Shown here piece after piece: positions 33,677-46,274 of a DNA stretch of 64,000 nucleotides. The notes below the pieces were generated by a model. That model had not been told where the DNA came from. It saw only the letters and a program-made list of their open reading frames with translations, and ran no database searches. The DNA is taken from positions 29,211,925 to 29,275,924 of the forward strand of contig NC_089725.1 of NCBI RefSeq assembly GCF_035083965.1, read 5' to 3'. The DNA comes from Branchiostoma lanceolatum. Lineage: Eukaryota > Chordata > Leptocardii > Amphioxiformes > Branchiostomatidae. The position numbers and the translations under genes are program-made. Every line of letters begins with the position of its first letter. Position 1 is the first letter of the stretch.

Positions 33677-35452
33677 TTGGCGGATCATATTGCCTAGTTC
33701 ATCAATGGAATTGGTATGACATCTTTTAAGGTTTGTGTTGTGCACGTAAAAATGTTCTGTTGCAAGTAATTTTTTGCCATGAGTATCAGTAACGTTACAA
33801 GAAATCTGAAAAATATATTTTTGAGTCCGTGGCAATTTCTTCTAAAAAACTGATAAAGATCTTCCACTCGCCTCTTTTTTGGGAACAATCCATTGTTGTC
33901 AATGTGGTCATATTAATTTGTTTGAACTTTTGAAACTATCCTTCAAGTGTTTTCTCAATGGAACCTTCAGATATATGCTGGGATAGTTACCTGAGTAACG
34001 TTATCTGATGACACGACATTCAGCACAGATTGGGAGAGAAACTTTGGAGGCCATAATTTCAAACCTCCTTGGGCAAACCAAGGACATTATATAATGTCCT
34101 TGGGCAAACCAAGGAAATAAACTCTTTGAGGTACAGCGTCATATAAAATTTCCTGAGAAACAGCACGCTAGAAAAACACAGGAATTTTCTCCTTTTCAGT
34201 TCCTTAATATATATATCAGGTGTATTTGCATCCAACAAAATATTGTGTGCGCGAGTGCACAGTTTGGCATGATAACCTCACAAGTACTAATCTGTGTTTT
34301 TCTTACCTCACCAGTGACGAAGTTTGGGGAAATTAAACTAAACCGCCAGCTCTGCCCTCCTCCTGGATCCTCCTGCAGTCTGGGCGAAAATTATGCACAC
34401 ACAATCAATGTAAAAGTCCCTGAAAGTTCAAAGGTTATTTCTTCAATAGTCCAAATCATGTGAGGGGGTAGTAACAGCTAAGCACATTTCTAGAATAAGA
34501 GAAGGTCATTAATTAAAACGAACTAAACCAAGTAAAATTTGTTCTGACTTTTCCTATGTTGACTTTGTTTGTGATTTTGTTCTAATTTAAGAACTATACC
34601 CAGCTGATATATGTTACATACCACCCTCACATGATTTAGACTCTTTCAAAAATAACCTTTGAACTTCCAGTACTATTCCCGCCCTTTTTCGCATTTCCAT
34701 TTCCAGTGTCCGTTCGCCCAGGCTGCTGGACGGAAGAGCAGTGATCACGAAAGGCCACGTCTGGGTCGAAAAGCGATAAAACATATAAAGGTATGTATTC
34801 CATCTACACCTGATTTCCAATCAAGGAGGGGAAAACGATCACGAGAAGCTTAGTCAACAGAGAAACCGAACGCTTATGCGGTCGCCATATTTTTGTTTCT
34901 AGTTCGGTGAAGGTTGAAGCCGTGTGGGATATAAATACACAAATTATGTTGACTGGGTTCCCTTGATAGAAATATTACAGTGAAGAAGAGGTGAAAATGT
35001 TGTTGTTTCTGTAATGCTCGCCTAATGATATAGAAAGCACACAAGAAAAGGAAAGAGTCTACCAGCTCACCTAACAACAGAAGAGAACAAATAGACTGAA
35101 TATAGCACATGAGAGAGAAAAGAATACAACTAGTTGTACGTTGTAGTAGAAGCACATGGAAATGTGAGGTGGAAGATTCTCCTTTCCTTATGAGTTATGT
35201 GGTTCTATACATTCATATTTACATATATAACGTAACACTTGAAAAAATGATGCTTGATAGGGCAATGTGGAGTCAAAATACTATGTGCTTCTTCTTCTTT
35301 GGTTCCAGCAGATTCTGGCGAAAGAAAAGCAACAAAGGCAGAAGCGAGGGCTGAAAGACCCGAAGAACGCAGAAGAAAAACATCGCTGGACAACAGCAAG
35401 AGCCTGCAGGAAAACGATGCTGCACCGTGTGCAAAAGATTGAATTTTAGGTG

Positions 35453-36446
35453 TGGGAAATTATGGCTGACTGTCCTAAAGAAAGTAAAAAGCCACAGAAT
35501 GCTGAAACACAGACAGAGGAGTTCAAGTTTGCTGTGCCAACTACTCACGTCCCGAACAAAGACTTCTTTAAGTCAGATGATGAAGTTAGATATTATACCG
35601 GTCTGCCTTCTTATAAAGTCCTTATGATTGTTTTTGACCACGTTGCGCCATTTGTTACACGCACAAGTCAGAGTCTGGATAAATTCCAGGAATGTATGCT
35701 AGTTCTTATGAAACTGACAAAACATGCCGTTTCTGTATCTGGCTTACTGGTTTGATGTCTCCCCTTCCATTGTTTCACAGATATTCGACACGTGGATAGT
35801 AGCATTGGACATCAGACTGTCTTGTTTTGTTTTCTGGCCAAACAGAGAGGATTTGTTGAGGACTATGCAGATGTGCTTTAAGTACACATTTGGTCAGAAA
35901 GTGACTGCCATCATTGACTGTTTGGAAGTGTCCATTGACAAACCTGCAAATCTCTCGGCCCGTGAACAAACATTCTCGTCACACATGCAACGTCATACCC
36001 TCAAAGTTCTAATTGGTATTACTCCTCTGGGGACAATGTCTTTTGTGTCCAAGGCTTGGGGTGGATGTGCCTCAAACATGTTCCTAGCAGAGACCTCTGG
36101 TTTCTTGGACAACCTGCTACCAGGGGACACAGTTCTTGTGGGAGGTAAGAATTGTGATAGCAATGGGCTGGAACAAGGAGAGTTTGTAATGGGTGCTTTC
36201 ACAAAGGGGGAGGCACAGCTAGAGCTGACTGATGTGGAAGGGTTCAGGGGTATTGCCAGTGTAAGAACACATGTTGAGAAACTTATCGGCCTTTTGAGCA
36301 GGAAGTACAAGTTCTTAGAAGCAACTGTTCCCATAGATCACTTAGTCTGTGATGATTCCCAAGTACCGCCTATCGACCGAATCATCAGAATATGCTCAGC
36401 GCTTGTGAATCTCGGTCCTCCAGTTGAATCATCAGGATCTGATTAG
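35453..36446 (+). pseudogene. ISL2EU/Harbinger-type DDE transposase, decayed
   Basis: Related to DDE_Tnp_4 nucleases (HARBI1/ISL2EU group). Frame one (to about 35755) has ETQTEEFKFAVPTTHVPN, VRYYTGLPSYKVL and ECMLVLMKLTK. A one-step frame change near 35725 leads to frame two with YLAYWFDVSPSIVSQIFDTW, IIDCLEVSIDKPANLSAREQ, TLKVLIGITPLGTMSFVSKA, WGG, SGFLDNLLPGD and RTHVEKLIGLLSRKY. The first catalytic Asp (IIDC) and the last Glu (HVEKLIG) are visible. The second Asp, usually in VLADRGF, is replaced by VLVGGKNC. With that loss and the frame break it is unlikely to be active. The N-terminal THAP zinc finger expected in this group was not found. Terminal repeats were not located. Confidence 0.75.
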
Positions 36447-37027
36447 TTTCCTTATCGTTTTGAGCAGAAAGCAAGGCATGAAGTATGCTGTAACTATATT
36501 TGCATGTATAGTTTGTATAGCAGCCTTTATTGTATAGTGTGTAGTGATTGCATGCATAGGGTGTACAGCAGTCATAAGTACCTGCTTGGTGAAAGTTGGT
36601 AAGAAAAATCTTGTTGCAAGATTAACATCTATTTTAAGGCAAGAAAAAAATTAATTTCAATGTGTCTATATAACCTCCTTGTAGGTACTTAACAAACTAA
36701 TGAAAGTTGAGTTTTGCTAGCAAGAAAACACAGCAAACACTTGTCCTCTTGTAGCTCAATTTTACTTTAATTTGACACTTAATCAAAATGTTAAAAGCGT
36801 ACTACTGTTACAATGTGAACGTTTCACTACTGCATATTTACATATGGCTCTTTCAGGTCAGTTTTTAGAACACACAACAGGAATTCTTTAGATCAACTGT
36901 TTCAAAATAAATATGAAATTCAACAAGTAACCTGAATTAGCAGGCGTGTGATTCTTTGTTAATTTCTTTGAACACTTGTGCTGATTATGTCTATGGATGA
37001 TTGATTGACCAGTGCTGTGCCAATGTA

Positions 37028-37091
37028 GCCTGGAATCCAGACCTATTATAGCTCCCGAGTCTCTCTCCACAAATAGGTCTGGATTCCAGGC
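37028..37091. mobile_element. Short TA-flanked hairpin, family M4
   Basis: GCCTGGAATCCAGACCTAT and ATAGGTCTGGATTCCAGGC close 64 bp with TA on each side. It starts 28 bp past the COA8 stop, so it lies in the COA8 3'UTR. Confidence 0.7.
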
Positions 37092-37118
37092 TAGTGCCAA
37101 TGATACAGATTTTGTTTG

Positions 37119-39877
37119 CTATCTTCTCATCAACGCCATTGACACCAGTCTGGACATCTTCACTCTAAATGATAGATAGATGATATAGAGATTCCTCTTG
37201 TACCACTCTCTGCAAAAAAGAAGAAGAATGAAACATTATTTGATCTATTATTTTCCTAAAGTTTAAAGCTTTGTACATGTACAATACTATCTGTCTAGAC
37301 AAGAATTAGCTTCTACCAGGCTCCGTCCTATTGTTGGGAAAATAGTAGAAATCAGCCAAGGTACTCCGCTATACAGGGTAGTTCGCTATACAGTGAAGCT
37401 CCATTATCGATGGACGCTATACAGGGTAGTCCGCTATACAGTGAAGCTCCACCATCGATAATGGAGCTTCACTGTATAGCGGACTACCCTGTATAGCGGA
37501 GTACCTCGGCTGATTTCTACTATTTTCCCAACGATAGGACGGAGCCTGGTATAGGCTAGCCAAGAATGTCATAAAGTCGTATATGCTAGCCTAGCGACTT
37601 GATGCCACCATTGACATTATGATATGTTTCCCTTTGTCTGACTTACCGCTGATACTGCAGTTGGCTGGGCTGATGCTCAGTCAGGAATGTCCTGTAAAAC
37701 TCGGACATGTCTTCAGCTGGAGGCATTCTCTTACTTCCTGTAGGGAGAAAACAAAGATTTTACAATTACTGCAGATGTCCCTGTGAAGCTCAAGTTAGTT
37801 AAAAGCAATGTCCTCGAAGCAGAGTCCACAGGCTTTATTCATTCTATTGATGGCTTTTAGATCTATAGACAGTGTCCAAAAATTGGGAAGGGGGGAACAG
37901 ACTTACCCAACAGGCTCTATGGATTTAAAAATACAAGTACCTTTGCATGTCAATCAATGGTATGAGGAAAATACAACAGTCTCAGTGTGTGTGGGGACAC
38001 ATGTACATATGTATGTAATCACCAGGGAAACGGTGTCCCCTGTAAAAGGAGAGCGTCTAATTCCTGTGGGTTTTATCGTGCGCAGGGTATCCAAAACACA
38101 CTCTGACACCCTGCTAGCTAATAGTATGACAGTGACATGTACAGGACGTGGACGTCAAAAATGAGGACTTTTTAAATCCTTAGAAATTACCTCAGTGAAT
38201 ACTCACCATCAGTGCGGACTGAGTTGAAATCCTCTTTTTCCAGCCAGGTCCTGATAAAGTCTGCCTTCTCCTGTATGCCATGATGACATTGACAATCAGA
38301 AAAAAATTATTTGAATTCAAACCATTAATATTGATCCAAAACAAATAAATTTTTCTCTGTCATGAATTTGTCAGCCTTTTGGCTACCTTCTTTGCAGGGC
38401 TTGATAAAATGAAGAAATATTCTGAAGCAAAAAGGATGCAGTCAAATTTCTAGTACATATTTATTAATCAACTTGATTAACCTTCTCCCTGTTGCCTAAC
38501 TCTGTGACCAATGGCAATAGGGAATTGGGTGCCAAATGGCTACTTCAGAGTGCTATATAAAAGGTTAAACTACTCATGGAAGGAGTCAGACACCTTATTA
38601 AACTGCTGATTGTGGTCAGACCAGAAGGCCTGGTTCCACTTCTGTGTCTCTGCCCTCAGTTGTCGGAGTCTCTCCTCTGCCGCCGACTCTCCTGGGGGTA
38701 CCCTGAACTTGATGGGTCTGAGGTTCGAGCTGGGGTCTGCTGGGCCGATCCAGTCATGGACCATCTGGGACTGGGGTGGGGGCTGGGCGGCTAGACCAGG
38801 AACACTGGCCTGGGAAGCAATCAATAAAAATAAGGTAAAGGTAAAGCAGGCGTCTTCAATTGAGATGAAACATTAATGTCCAAGCAGATCTGCTCGTGGC
38901 AAGACAGTATCCATGGGCTGAAACAGTACTGTAGAAGCAGAAATGTTCGCGGGGATTCGATTTCGGGGTAGGGAGAAAATGGAGTGTTTGCGGTGGTTTG
39001 CGTTCACGTTGGAAACAATAGTAGTACTAGTACCATACTCTATAGTCACACAATGCAACGGCTTTTCGTGGTGGTTTTAAGTTCGCGGTAAAGTGTTCAC
39101 TGTGAAAACTATGAACATAAAACCACTGCAAACATTTCTGCATTTACAGTGCTGTATCTGGTGGCCGGTCCAATACTGTTTTGGCCCATGGATACTAGTA
39201 CTGTATTGCCACCGGTAGATCTGTTTGAAGATCAGTGAAACATGCCAGTAGTGAAATGCATCTTCCCTGTGTCTTGCGTTTTCAGCCAAGCGCACAAGTT
39301 TACCCTTTCTCTTCTTGATAAGTGTGTTGGGTTCTTTTATGAACAAATGCCTGAAGCTCCCACATACTAGTACACAGAGCCTAATTTCCTTAGTTCTAAC
39401 TTCTAAATGCATTTTGTGCGTGAGCATTCTTTAATTTTCCAACTACTATACGTATAAGGTCATCCATGCATTGAATTTGAAAACTGTACAGAAGCAGGGA
39501 AAATATTGATTAACAAGGCCTTCCATTGGCACCTAAACACACTGATGAGCACACTTTAGATCACTTAGAGCACACCTTGACCAAGGAGGTTGCCCCAACA
39601 TTTATGTTGATTACTTGACATTACATAAAGATACGCATTTGCAGGGTTGACCCTGTCACTAGCATTTGTTAACGTTACACAAAGGGTTTTATCTTTAATT
39701 TTGTACCATCTACATCTTAAACTTTACTGGGCAAACCCCTCCTGGGGCAGCCTAAATATCACCACGATCCTATAGCTACGACGTTACCTTCGCTTTGACT
39801 TTTCTCCTGCCAGCTGGGCGGGCTTTCATGGCGGCAGCATACGCGTTCCTTCCCGTACAGAAGGTTCGAATCATCAT
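37119..39877 (-). CDS. COA8: Cytochrome c oxidase assembly factor 8 (183 aa)
   Basis: Mitochondrial matrix/inner-membrane protein (also called APOPT1) needed for stable complex IV assembly. Exons in transcript order: 39877-39788, 38809-38594, 38270-38207, 37737-37647, 37209-37119; phases agree. N-terminus MMIRTFCTGRNAYAAAMKAR is basic, as in an import signal. Family blocks: VHDWIGPADPSSNLRPIKFR, ERLRQLRAETQKWNQAFWSD, EKADFIRTWLEKE, AEDMSEFYRTFLTEHQ and REWYKRNLYIIYLSF. Length is close to human (193-206 aa). Intron 1 holds an M1 MITE with an M2 element inside it. The start codon lies 369 bp from that of the divergent SR-like gene, suggesting a shared promoter. Confidence 0.93.
37316..37549. 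mobile_element. TA-flanked long hairpin element
   Basis: CCAGGCTCCGTCCTATTGTT and complement begin arms of about 100-130 bp, with TA on both outer sides (37314-37315 and 37550-37551). The left arm holds two head-to-tail copies of CGCTATACAGGGTAGT plus CGCTATACAGTGAAGCTCCA, of which the right arm matches one. It lies in the last COA8 intron. Confidence 0.8.
38874..39234. mobile_element. M1 MITE (copy d) hosting an M2 insertion
   Basis: TAATGTCCAAGCAGATCT and the complement of TGATCTTCAAACAGATCT. Flanks ATGAAACAT (38865-38873) and GTGAAACAT (39235-39243) match at 8 of 9. Arms GGCAAGACAGTATCCATGGG and CCCATGGATAC...GTATTGCC pair, but are held apart by the M2 element at 38927-39155. In COA8 intron 1. 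Confidence 0.85.
38927..39155. mobile_element. M2 element nested in M1
   Basis: Ends GTACTGTAGAAGCAGAAATG and CATTTCTGCATTTACAGTGC are inverted. Inside, GTTCGCGGGGATTCG and TTTCGTGGTGGTTTTAAGTT lie opposite complementary motifs. It splits an older M1 hairpin, which gives the order of insertion. Confidence 0.75.
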
Positions 39878-40246
39878 GGTGGTCTACCCTGACTTCTCAG
39901 GAAGCCTACAATCGCAAAATTTGAGGATTTTGGTCGAACACTCACATTTTAGCAAACTATATCTGAGAAGATGTCTCTTCCACAAAATACAACGTCCAAG
40001 GATTTTTGGTCAGAGGTTGTTTGACTAGTCCACTGTTTCATAGGGGCTTTTTAAATTTCTAAAAATATACATTTGCATTTTGAAACACCAATAGATTCTA
40101 ATCATACTTAAAACATAAATATCTTATAAGTTTTTGATATAATATAATACACATATATTTTGTAAAATTGTTATACTGAGAGGTATCCTAAATATTAATT
40201 TTATCATCTTCCCCTCTTCAAAAGTGATCACCTCCATACTTCCAAC

Positions 40247-43200
40247 ATGGCTGCCAGAGAGGCCGGTATGTGGAGTTCTGCTCCTTTTTTCCCAGGTTTT
40301 AGGCTCGTTGTCCACATTTACAGACGGACAAGCCTATCAGAAGTTGCTGTAGTTTTACCTAAATCCAACTAGAGTCAGATTATTCGATCATTTACAGTAA
40401 ACGCGCTGTTTTGGGGATAAATCATGATGGTGGGGAGGGGGGTGGGGAAAATTATGGTTGGAAGAATTTGATGTACTAAAAATAATGACTCGAAGAGGTA
40501 ATGCTTATAAAGTTATAAAAATTCTTTGGTACTTAAGGTTGAGCATCACATCTTTCCCAGTTAAAGTATAAAGGAGGTTCTGTTAAATAGAACCTCCTTG
40601 CATATATTGAAAGCATTTCTGCTTGATGTGGTCAATGAGGATTTTTCAACCTCCTTGATGTGCTGTTTAGAATCTCTAAGTTTTGATTTTGAATACTTGT
40701 TTCCATGTTTGTTTTTTTTCTGTTTGAATTCCAGATCTAGAGAGAATGGGCAGAAAGAGAAGCACCAGCCAGCATAGAGAGGATGGGAGTAAGTACTAGT
40801 AACGAATTAACTGATTAAGCAGTGAACTTACTTTTGCAAATGAGGAAGAAGAAGTAACACATGTAAACTTTGCAAAGTTCTTATTGCATTTCACTTAACT
40901 TTGAATTCAATTGAGTGTTAAACTTTAGAAAAAAAATGAAATTATTTTGCCTCAGTATGAATATAAAGATGACATGGCTTTTGTATGTTAAAGCAGGACA
41001 AAGCATGATGCTTTTCAGTAGCTGATAGAGCAATGTACGACTCACGGCTTTGCTACGACTCACGTTTTAGCCAAGCACAATTGGTCACCCGTAGTGTGTC
41101 AAGGATTATTATTCTAGCAGCTCCGCAATACACATGACTGGCAGCTTTACATCACCATTCAAAATGACATACATTTGTACAGGTGTATGATTTGGTGTCA
41201 TATAGATGACTTTCTTGTGTGTAGGACATGTGAAAAAGAAGAGGAGACATGGCAGAGACAGCAGCAGTAGCAGATCAGACAGCAGTCTCTCCAGTTCCAG
41301 CAGTGAAGGTATACTAGTAATCTGTTGGCCATCCATTCTATTGTAGCTTTGGTTTGCACCTCTGTAGATATTAAGATAGTCTGGCATCCGTCTCCATTTG
41401 CGTCACTGTATCAAGTCTTTCTTAGAAGCAGTGAAACTTCTAAAATCTAAATTCCTATTGACTTGACACTTGTATCTTAAGAGGTGACAGACTATTTGTC
41501 AAAGAAGCGATCAAAGGAGCAAAAGGAGCTAGAATAGGATGTCTACCAGCCTTAACTTCGTATATCTGTCTTCTCCAATAAAAGTGGTACATGTATATGT
41601 GGAATTCTAGATTGCAAATGTCTTTCTTTTAGTTTAACCATTTGTAACGCCAAGAGGTAGACAATGATGGTCAGAGGGAAGTGAATGAAATGCTGTAAAT
41701 GTACCGTCTTCCTGTTTTTTTTTTCAGAAGACAGACGTAGGAAGCACAGGAAGGACCGTAGGTCTCGATCAAGCAGCACATCATCATCATCATCGTCCAG
41801 TTCTTCATATAGCTCAAGCTCAGGTATGATAGTTGCATTCAGTACAGGCTGTCAGAAAACCATCCCAGTACCTGTGACCACCCTTGCATTAAGTCCTCTT
41901 TTTGGTGGCCCCTTAGATTATTTCCTATATTGATCCAAGCATTAAGAATCCTGACTATAGTGACCACATGTATACTGTGAAGTCCATTGAGTGGTCACCA
42001 CAGGCAGGATTGACTGTACAATCCAATTGATTTGTCTTTGTTGTGTCAACATCAGATGTAAAACTTAATACTGCCACAGTGAAAATTGTAGTAGTGGTCA
42101 CCTCTGCATTACAGTCACTGCAGCCACATTTCTATGACTCCTAAAATTTCCCCACTTTACATAAACATTTAAAACATTGTCAGTAGCCTGTTACAGATTG
42201 ATTGATTCTTTCAATGTAGATCAATGAAACTGTGTTTATTGTTGTTGTGTTCATTTTACAGATGATGAAAAGAAGAAGAGAAAGAAGGATAAACATAAGA
42301 AGGTGAGTTGGGAACAGTAACATTGCTACATACTATAACTTATAAGAAAAGAGAGAAGAGTCTATGTGACAGGTTTGAATGAATAACTTTTATTATAAGT
42401 TTAAAATGCATGATGAACAGCAACCTCTTTACAAAATAACATAACTAATAACATTTAAAAAAAAGGAGGAATGCAATGTACGTAATTTAATTTATTTTTT
42501 TATTAGTTCACACATTACAAAAATGCAGTGGTGTTACGCTCTAGCTACATGACTGATTGACCAGTGGTACCAGTGAAGAAGAAATAGACTCAGAAACGGA
42601 ACAGTCCAAGTTAAGCAACCAAAACCATGCCATTTCATAGCAGTTGCTTTGATCATTGCTATGGTAAGCACAGGTACTCTGCTTTAGCATTTGTAAGTCT
42701 GAATTCCCTGTTAAACAATACAATGGCATGTGGCACCCACAGAGTGTTAGACGTTAAACTCATTCTAATGATGTTTATTTTTGTATGATCTTTCCTGAGT
42801 CTCCTTCTCCTCCTCCTGACCACATACATGCCTGCTGTCATGTGAGCTGTCCGTAGACTGGGAAGAAGAAGAAGAAACATGGAAGCAAGAAGAAATCCAA
42901 GAAATCTGCCGAATCTAGCCGTCCTGAAGGGGCAAAGGGCCAGAGTAAAAGCAGCCGTCCTGTGCAGCTTTCAAAGGTGATGCATCCCTAGAACTATTGC
43001 CACCAAGTACTGTAGGGGCACCCTCATACTCATACTGTACATAGATAGCTTTCAACAATATGTGCAGCTTGATGTGTAAAGGTTAGGGGTGAAGGGCCAA
43101 AGTAAAAGCAGCCGTCCAGTGTAGTTGTCAAAGGTGACGCATCCAACAAAAGTCATGTTTTTATTCATAATAATTCTTTTTCTTTTTTGTCTACCTTGTG

Positions 43201-43757
43201 TCGTTAATTTTCATGAGTTTTAATTAAAATGTTCCACTTTTCTCATTGATCCAAATGCAGTACATGAAGGACAAGGAGAAGGAAGAGCAGAGAAGTGTCA
43301 TATCTGGCCAGAAGATCAAACTCAAGGTCAAGAAGTCCAAGAAGGACAAGGAGGTAAGTGTTGTAGCTTTCTACAATATGTTTTTAGTCCTGTTCCATTT
43401 CAGAACATTGAAACCATTATTATCAATGATTAGCCTGTTACTCTGGTGTGACTTTGTTTGATATACAGTGTGCAAATTGGTCAATATATTAGAGAATGTT
43501 TAGATGTTGCAAATAAGTGTGAATGGTAGTTGTCATATTGATATACCTTGTTATTGATAATGTCATTAAAAGTTGTTGTACCTACCTTTGAGTATGTATA
43601 ATTGAAGAAGACTTTACAAAACTCCCTAAACTTTTGTTGTGTTGATAAAGTTTATTCATATAAAATAAGAAGCATGTAAAGGTTTTGTTTTTCTACTTTG
43701 TTGTTCCAGCGAGACAAGAACAGAGCTGACTTGTTGACCTTCCTCAACTCCCAGTGA
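40247..43757 (+). CDS. Lys/Ser-rich nuclear-type protein (184 aa)
   Basis: Eight exons: 40247-40265, 40735-40788, 41225-41308, 41728-41823, 42262-42302, 42857-42976, 43261-43353, 43710-43757; phases agree. The protein starts MAAREADLERMGRKRSTSQH, has basic Ser tracts (RHGRDSSSSRSDSSLSSSSS, RSSSTSSSSSSSSSYSSSSD) and Lys-rich runs (KKTGKKKKKHGSKKKSKKS), then ends in a more ordinary segment, RSVISGQKIKLKVKKSKKDK and RDKNRADLLTFLNSQ. This composition suggests a nuclear or nucleolar factor linked to RNA processing. I do not recognise the family with certainty; the C-terminal block is the part to search. A shorter form could start at the ATG at 40746. It shares a 369-bp divergent interval with COA8. 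The end of exon 6 is duplicated in the next intron (43085-43140). Confidence 0.8.
43085..43140 (+). pseudogene. Duplicated end of SR-like exon 6
   Basis: GGGCCAAAGTAAAAGCAGCC, GTCCAGTG and TCAAAGGTGACGCATCCA repeat the end of exon 6 and its donor (42940-42990) about 150 bp downstream. The copy contains an in-frame stop (TAG) relative to the original and has no clear acceptor, so it is probably silent. Confidence 0.6.
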
Positions 43758-43988
43758 GACGGAGGATCTGGTCAGGCTTGGTGAACTTTGGAGATGCTTA
43801 ATGTAGCATACAGATGAAAGTTACATGACACATGGCTAATGGTGTGCAGGGTTCAAAGTGCATAATCACTTTGTGCCCTCAGATTGACTGTGGGTGCGCT
43901 GGTGCACCTAGATATTGGTGCAGGGATAACGTTACATATGTAAAGGTACTAAATGTACACTAGTCAACATTTAAGTGTTAGAAGAAGT

Positions 43989-43994
43989 AATAAA
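43989..43994 (+). terminator. Poly(A) signal of SR-like gene
   Basis: AATAAA in TAATAAAGCCTTTATTG; the word is palindromic and could serve either strand. Confidence 0.45.
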
Positions 43995-44664
43995 GCCTTT
44001 ATTGTATTACTTGTTTGAACATTTTTAAGTTAGCTATAGAATTCCAGATTAAAACTGATGAGAGGCAGTCAGGTTTATAATTATGCTTTATTTTGTGTTG
44101 TTCACCCAGTTTTGTTTCCAGTGCAACCGTTCCTAAAAAATGAATTTCAAACCCTGCACAGATTTCTCTCACTTGATACCTAGTATATGGTAAAACTGTG
44201 CAGGGTCACCTACTCTAAATCAAATGTGTAGGAAATGAAATGTGCTACCGTTGGGGGGCTCCATGCTCAAAGTGTGATGTGCCTTTTGTGATATTGTTGG
44301 ACATGACATTCCAAAATGTGTCAATGTCTGCCATGGAGTGTTCTGCAGGAAAAAGTACTGGAGCGATGTTGCTTTAGGGGCCCTATGGTTACTGCTATCA
44401 TGGAAGGGAGAGTTAAGTAGCATAATACTGTCTGTCAGTCTATACAGACTAGGACACATACTGTGTAGACAAAAAATTATATTTCATACAGAAAGTGCAT
44501 TAAAAAAACTAACTATTCAAACAATCGAACGTCAAAAGTTGAAGAAACAGTTCAGAGTTCATTTTCAGGAGTTTGTTTAGTTGAGTCTGCTGTGCAAGTA
44601 GCACAATACAATGTACAAAAATGTATATTGAAGTATTCATAGCTATAGTAGCATCAAAAGGTCA

Positions 44665-44800
44665 GGTTTGCAGACGTGAGATCGAGAGGCCTGGGTTTGA
44701 TTGCTGGCTAGACGTTGTGTCCTTGGGAAAAGAATTTCCCCACTCCACCCAGGTGTAAAAATGGGTACCTGACTTTGTTTTGGGGAGGTAAATCGTGCCC
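44665..44800 (+). repeat. tRNA-derived SINE
   Basis: GGGTTTGATTGCTGG is a degenerate box B. It is followed by TTTCCCCACTCCACCCAGGT and AAAATGGGTACCTGACTTTG, a conserved-looking SINE body. No cloverleaf. Confidence 0.5.
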
Positions 44801-44889
44801 TAGACACAGTGGATAACAACCCACTGCAATTACGGACTCAAAAAGGCTATGGTACCTTTACCTTACCACAGCTATAGACAGGGTAACTT

Positions 44890-46130
44890 TGTAAGATATC
44901 GATTTATCAATGGCATACATGTACATGTCTGGAATGTTGGCACGGCTGTGCAGGGTTAAGATAAGGTGCAGAGGTTGGACAGGATGTACCGGTTTCCTTG
45001 GAATAAAACTGCTGTAATGGTAGTTGTAGTCTCTCTGTGGCTGAACGTGAAGCGTAATGCTTTTTCAGTGGCTGATAGTGCAATGCAGCTTTCACTATAG
45101 CTTGTTTACAATACACAGCAAAACACACTGGGTCCAACACTGTTTCATTGTTCTTCAAATCATACTCCTACATAGTTGATTATTTTCAATTCATAAAGTC
45201 AAACAAGGTCATACAAATCCATTTTTGTTTGCTAGATGGTCTCCATCAGATCTAATTGAAAGATGTGGTGTAAGAAAGACAGCATTCCTTAATTGTGTTA
45301 GGCATTTTATTTGTCATCAGAACATGCTATGTACATTAAAAAACCCAGAATGATGTGGTCTTGGGTGGCACAGAATAAAGCTGATAGCAAGGTAAACATG
45401 TTCACATAGTTTTGTCTAAAAATACCATGGTTGAAAATAACATTCTTGATTCCTAATCTCCAAACAAAGAGTTTAATAATCTAATTCTTAGACTTTGAAC
45501 ATACAGCTTCTCCTGCCTTTCTTTTTTAGTAAGATTTGCTTAAAAACAGACAGAAGGGACAGTATGTTAACACAATACAAACTCCTTTTTCCCCTCCACA
45601 TAAAAACTACAACAATCTAATTGCCAGCAATGTATATACATGTACAGGTGAAAAGAAAGTAATGGAAGTCATTTGTGAAACTATAAACATATATACCAGT
45701 ACCATGACCAACGTGCTTTTGTTTCATATACTTGGGAAGTTGGGTGCCAGTTCAGTAACGATGTTACTCTCCAATATAATGGATAAACTACGATGGACAA
45801 ACCTAGCCCAAAAAAGTGATGGACACAAGTCAGAAATACATAAACATTAACATCTGAGAGAAAGTTACACCACATGCAGATCAAAAGAAAGGGTGAAACA
45901 CACAAGAGCTCACAGAACACAACATATATATTCAATGAATTATTAAGGCATGACGACTTTATACACATTAGGAAATACAGTATGTAACATCAGAAAGATA
46001 CCGGTACTGTATTACAGCACTACAAGTTAATAATCATGGTTTTACACTGATGCAGACAGCAGACAGGTTGCTGAAATGTCTGTACAGAACAAAATAAAGT
46101 TGTGTTCCTAAGAAAGTACATGTATTATTA
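44890..46130. other. Gene-free stretch
   Basis: Between the SR-like and NSL1-like genes. I see no coding exon, only short ORFs without domain features and a block at about 45040-45110 that resembles 41000-41050. Confidence 0.4.
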
Positions 46131-46220
46131 ACAAGGCTAAACTTAACGTCCAACACTGTAAGGGGTAAGTCCCAATTTTTTGTCCAAGTGTTGGACGTAA
46201 AGTTTAGTCTTGTTAATGAT
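46131..46220. mobile_element. Short hairpin element
   Basis: TAACAAGGCTAAACTTAACG and CGTAAAGTTTAGTCTTGTTA close about 90 bp, with CCAACACT/AGTGTTGG continuing the stem. Family not known. Confidence 0.6.
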
Positions 46221-46274
46221 GAATTCTACCAACACAGATGAACTTTCATGCAAAGTACATGTATGTTGAGAATA

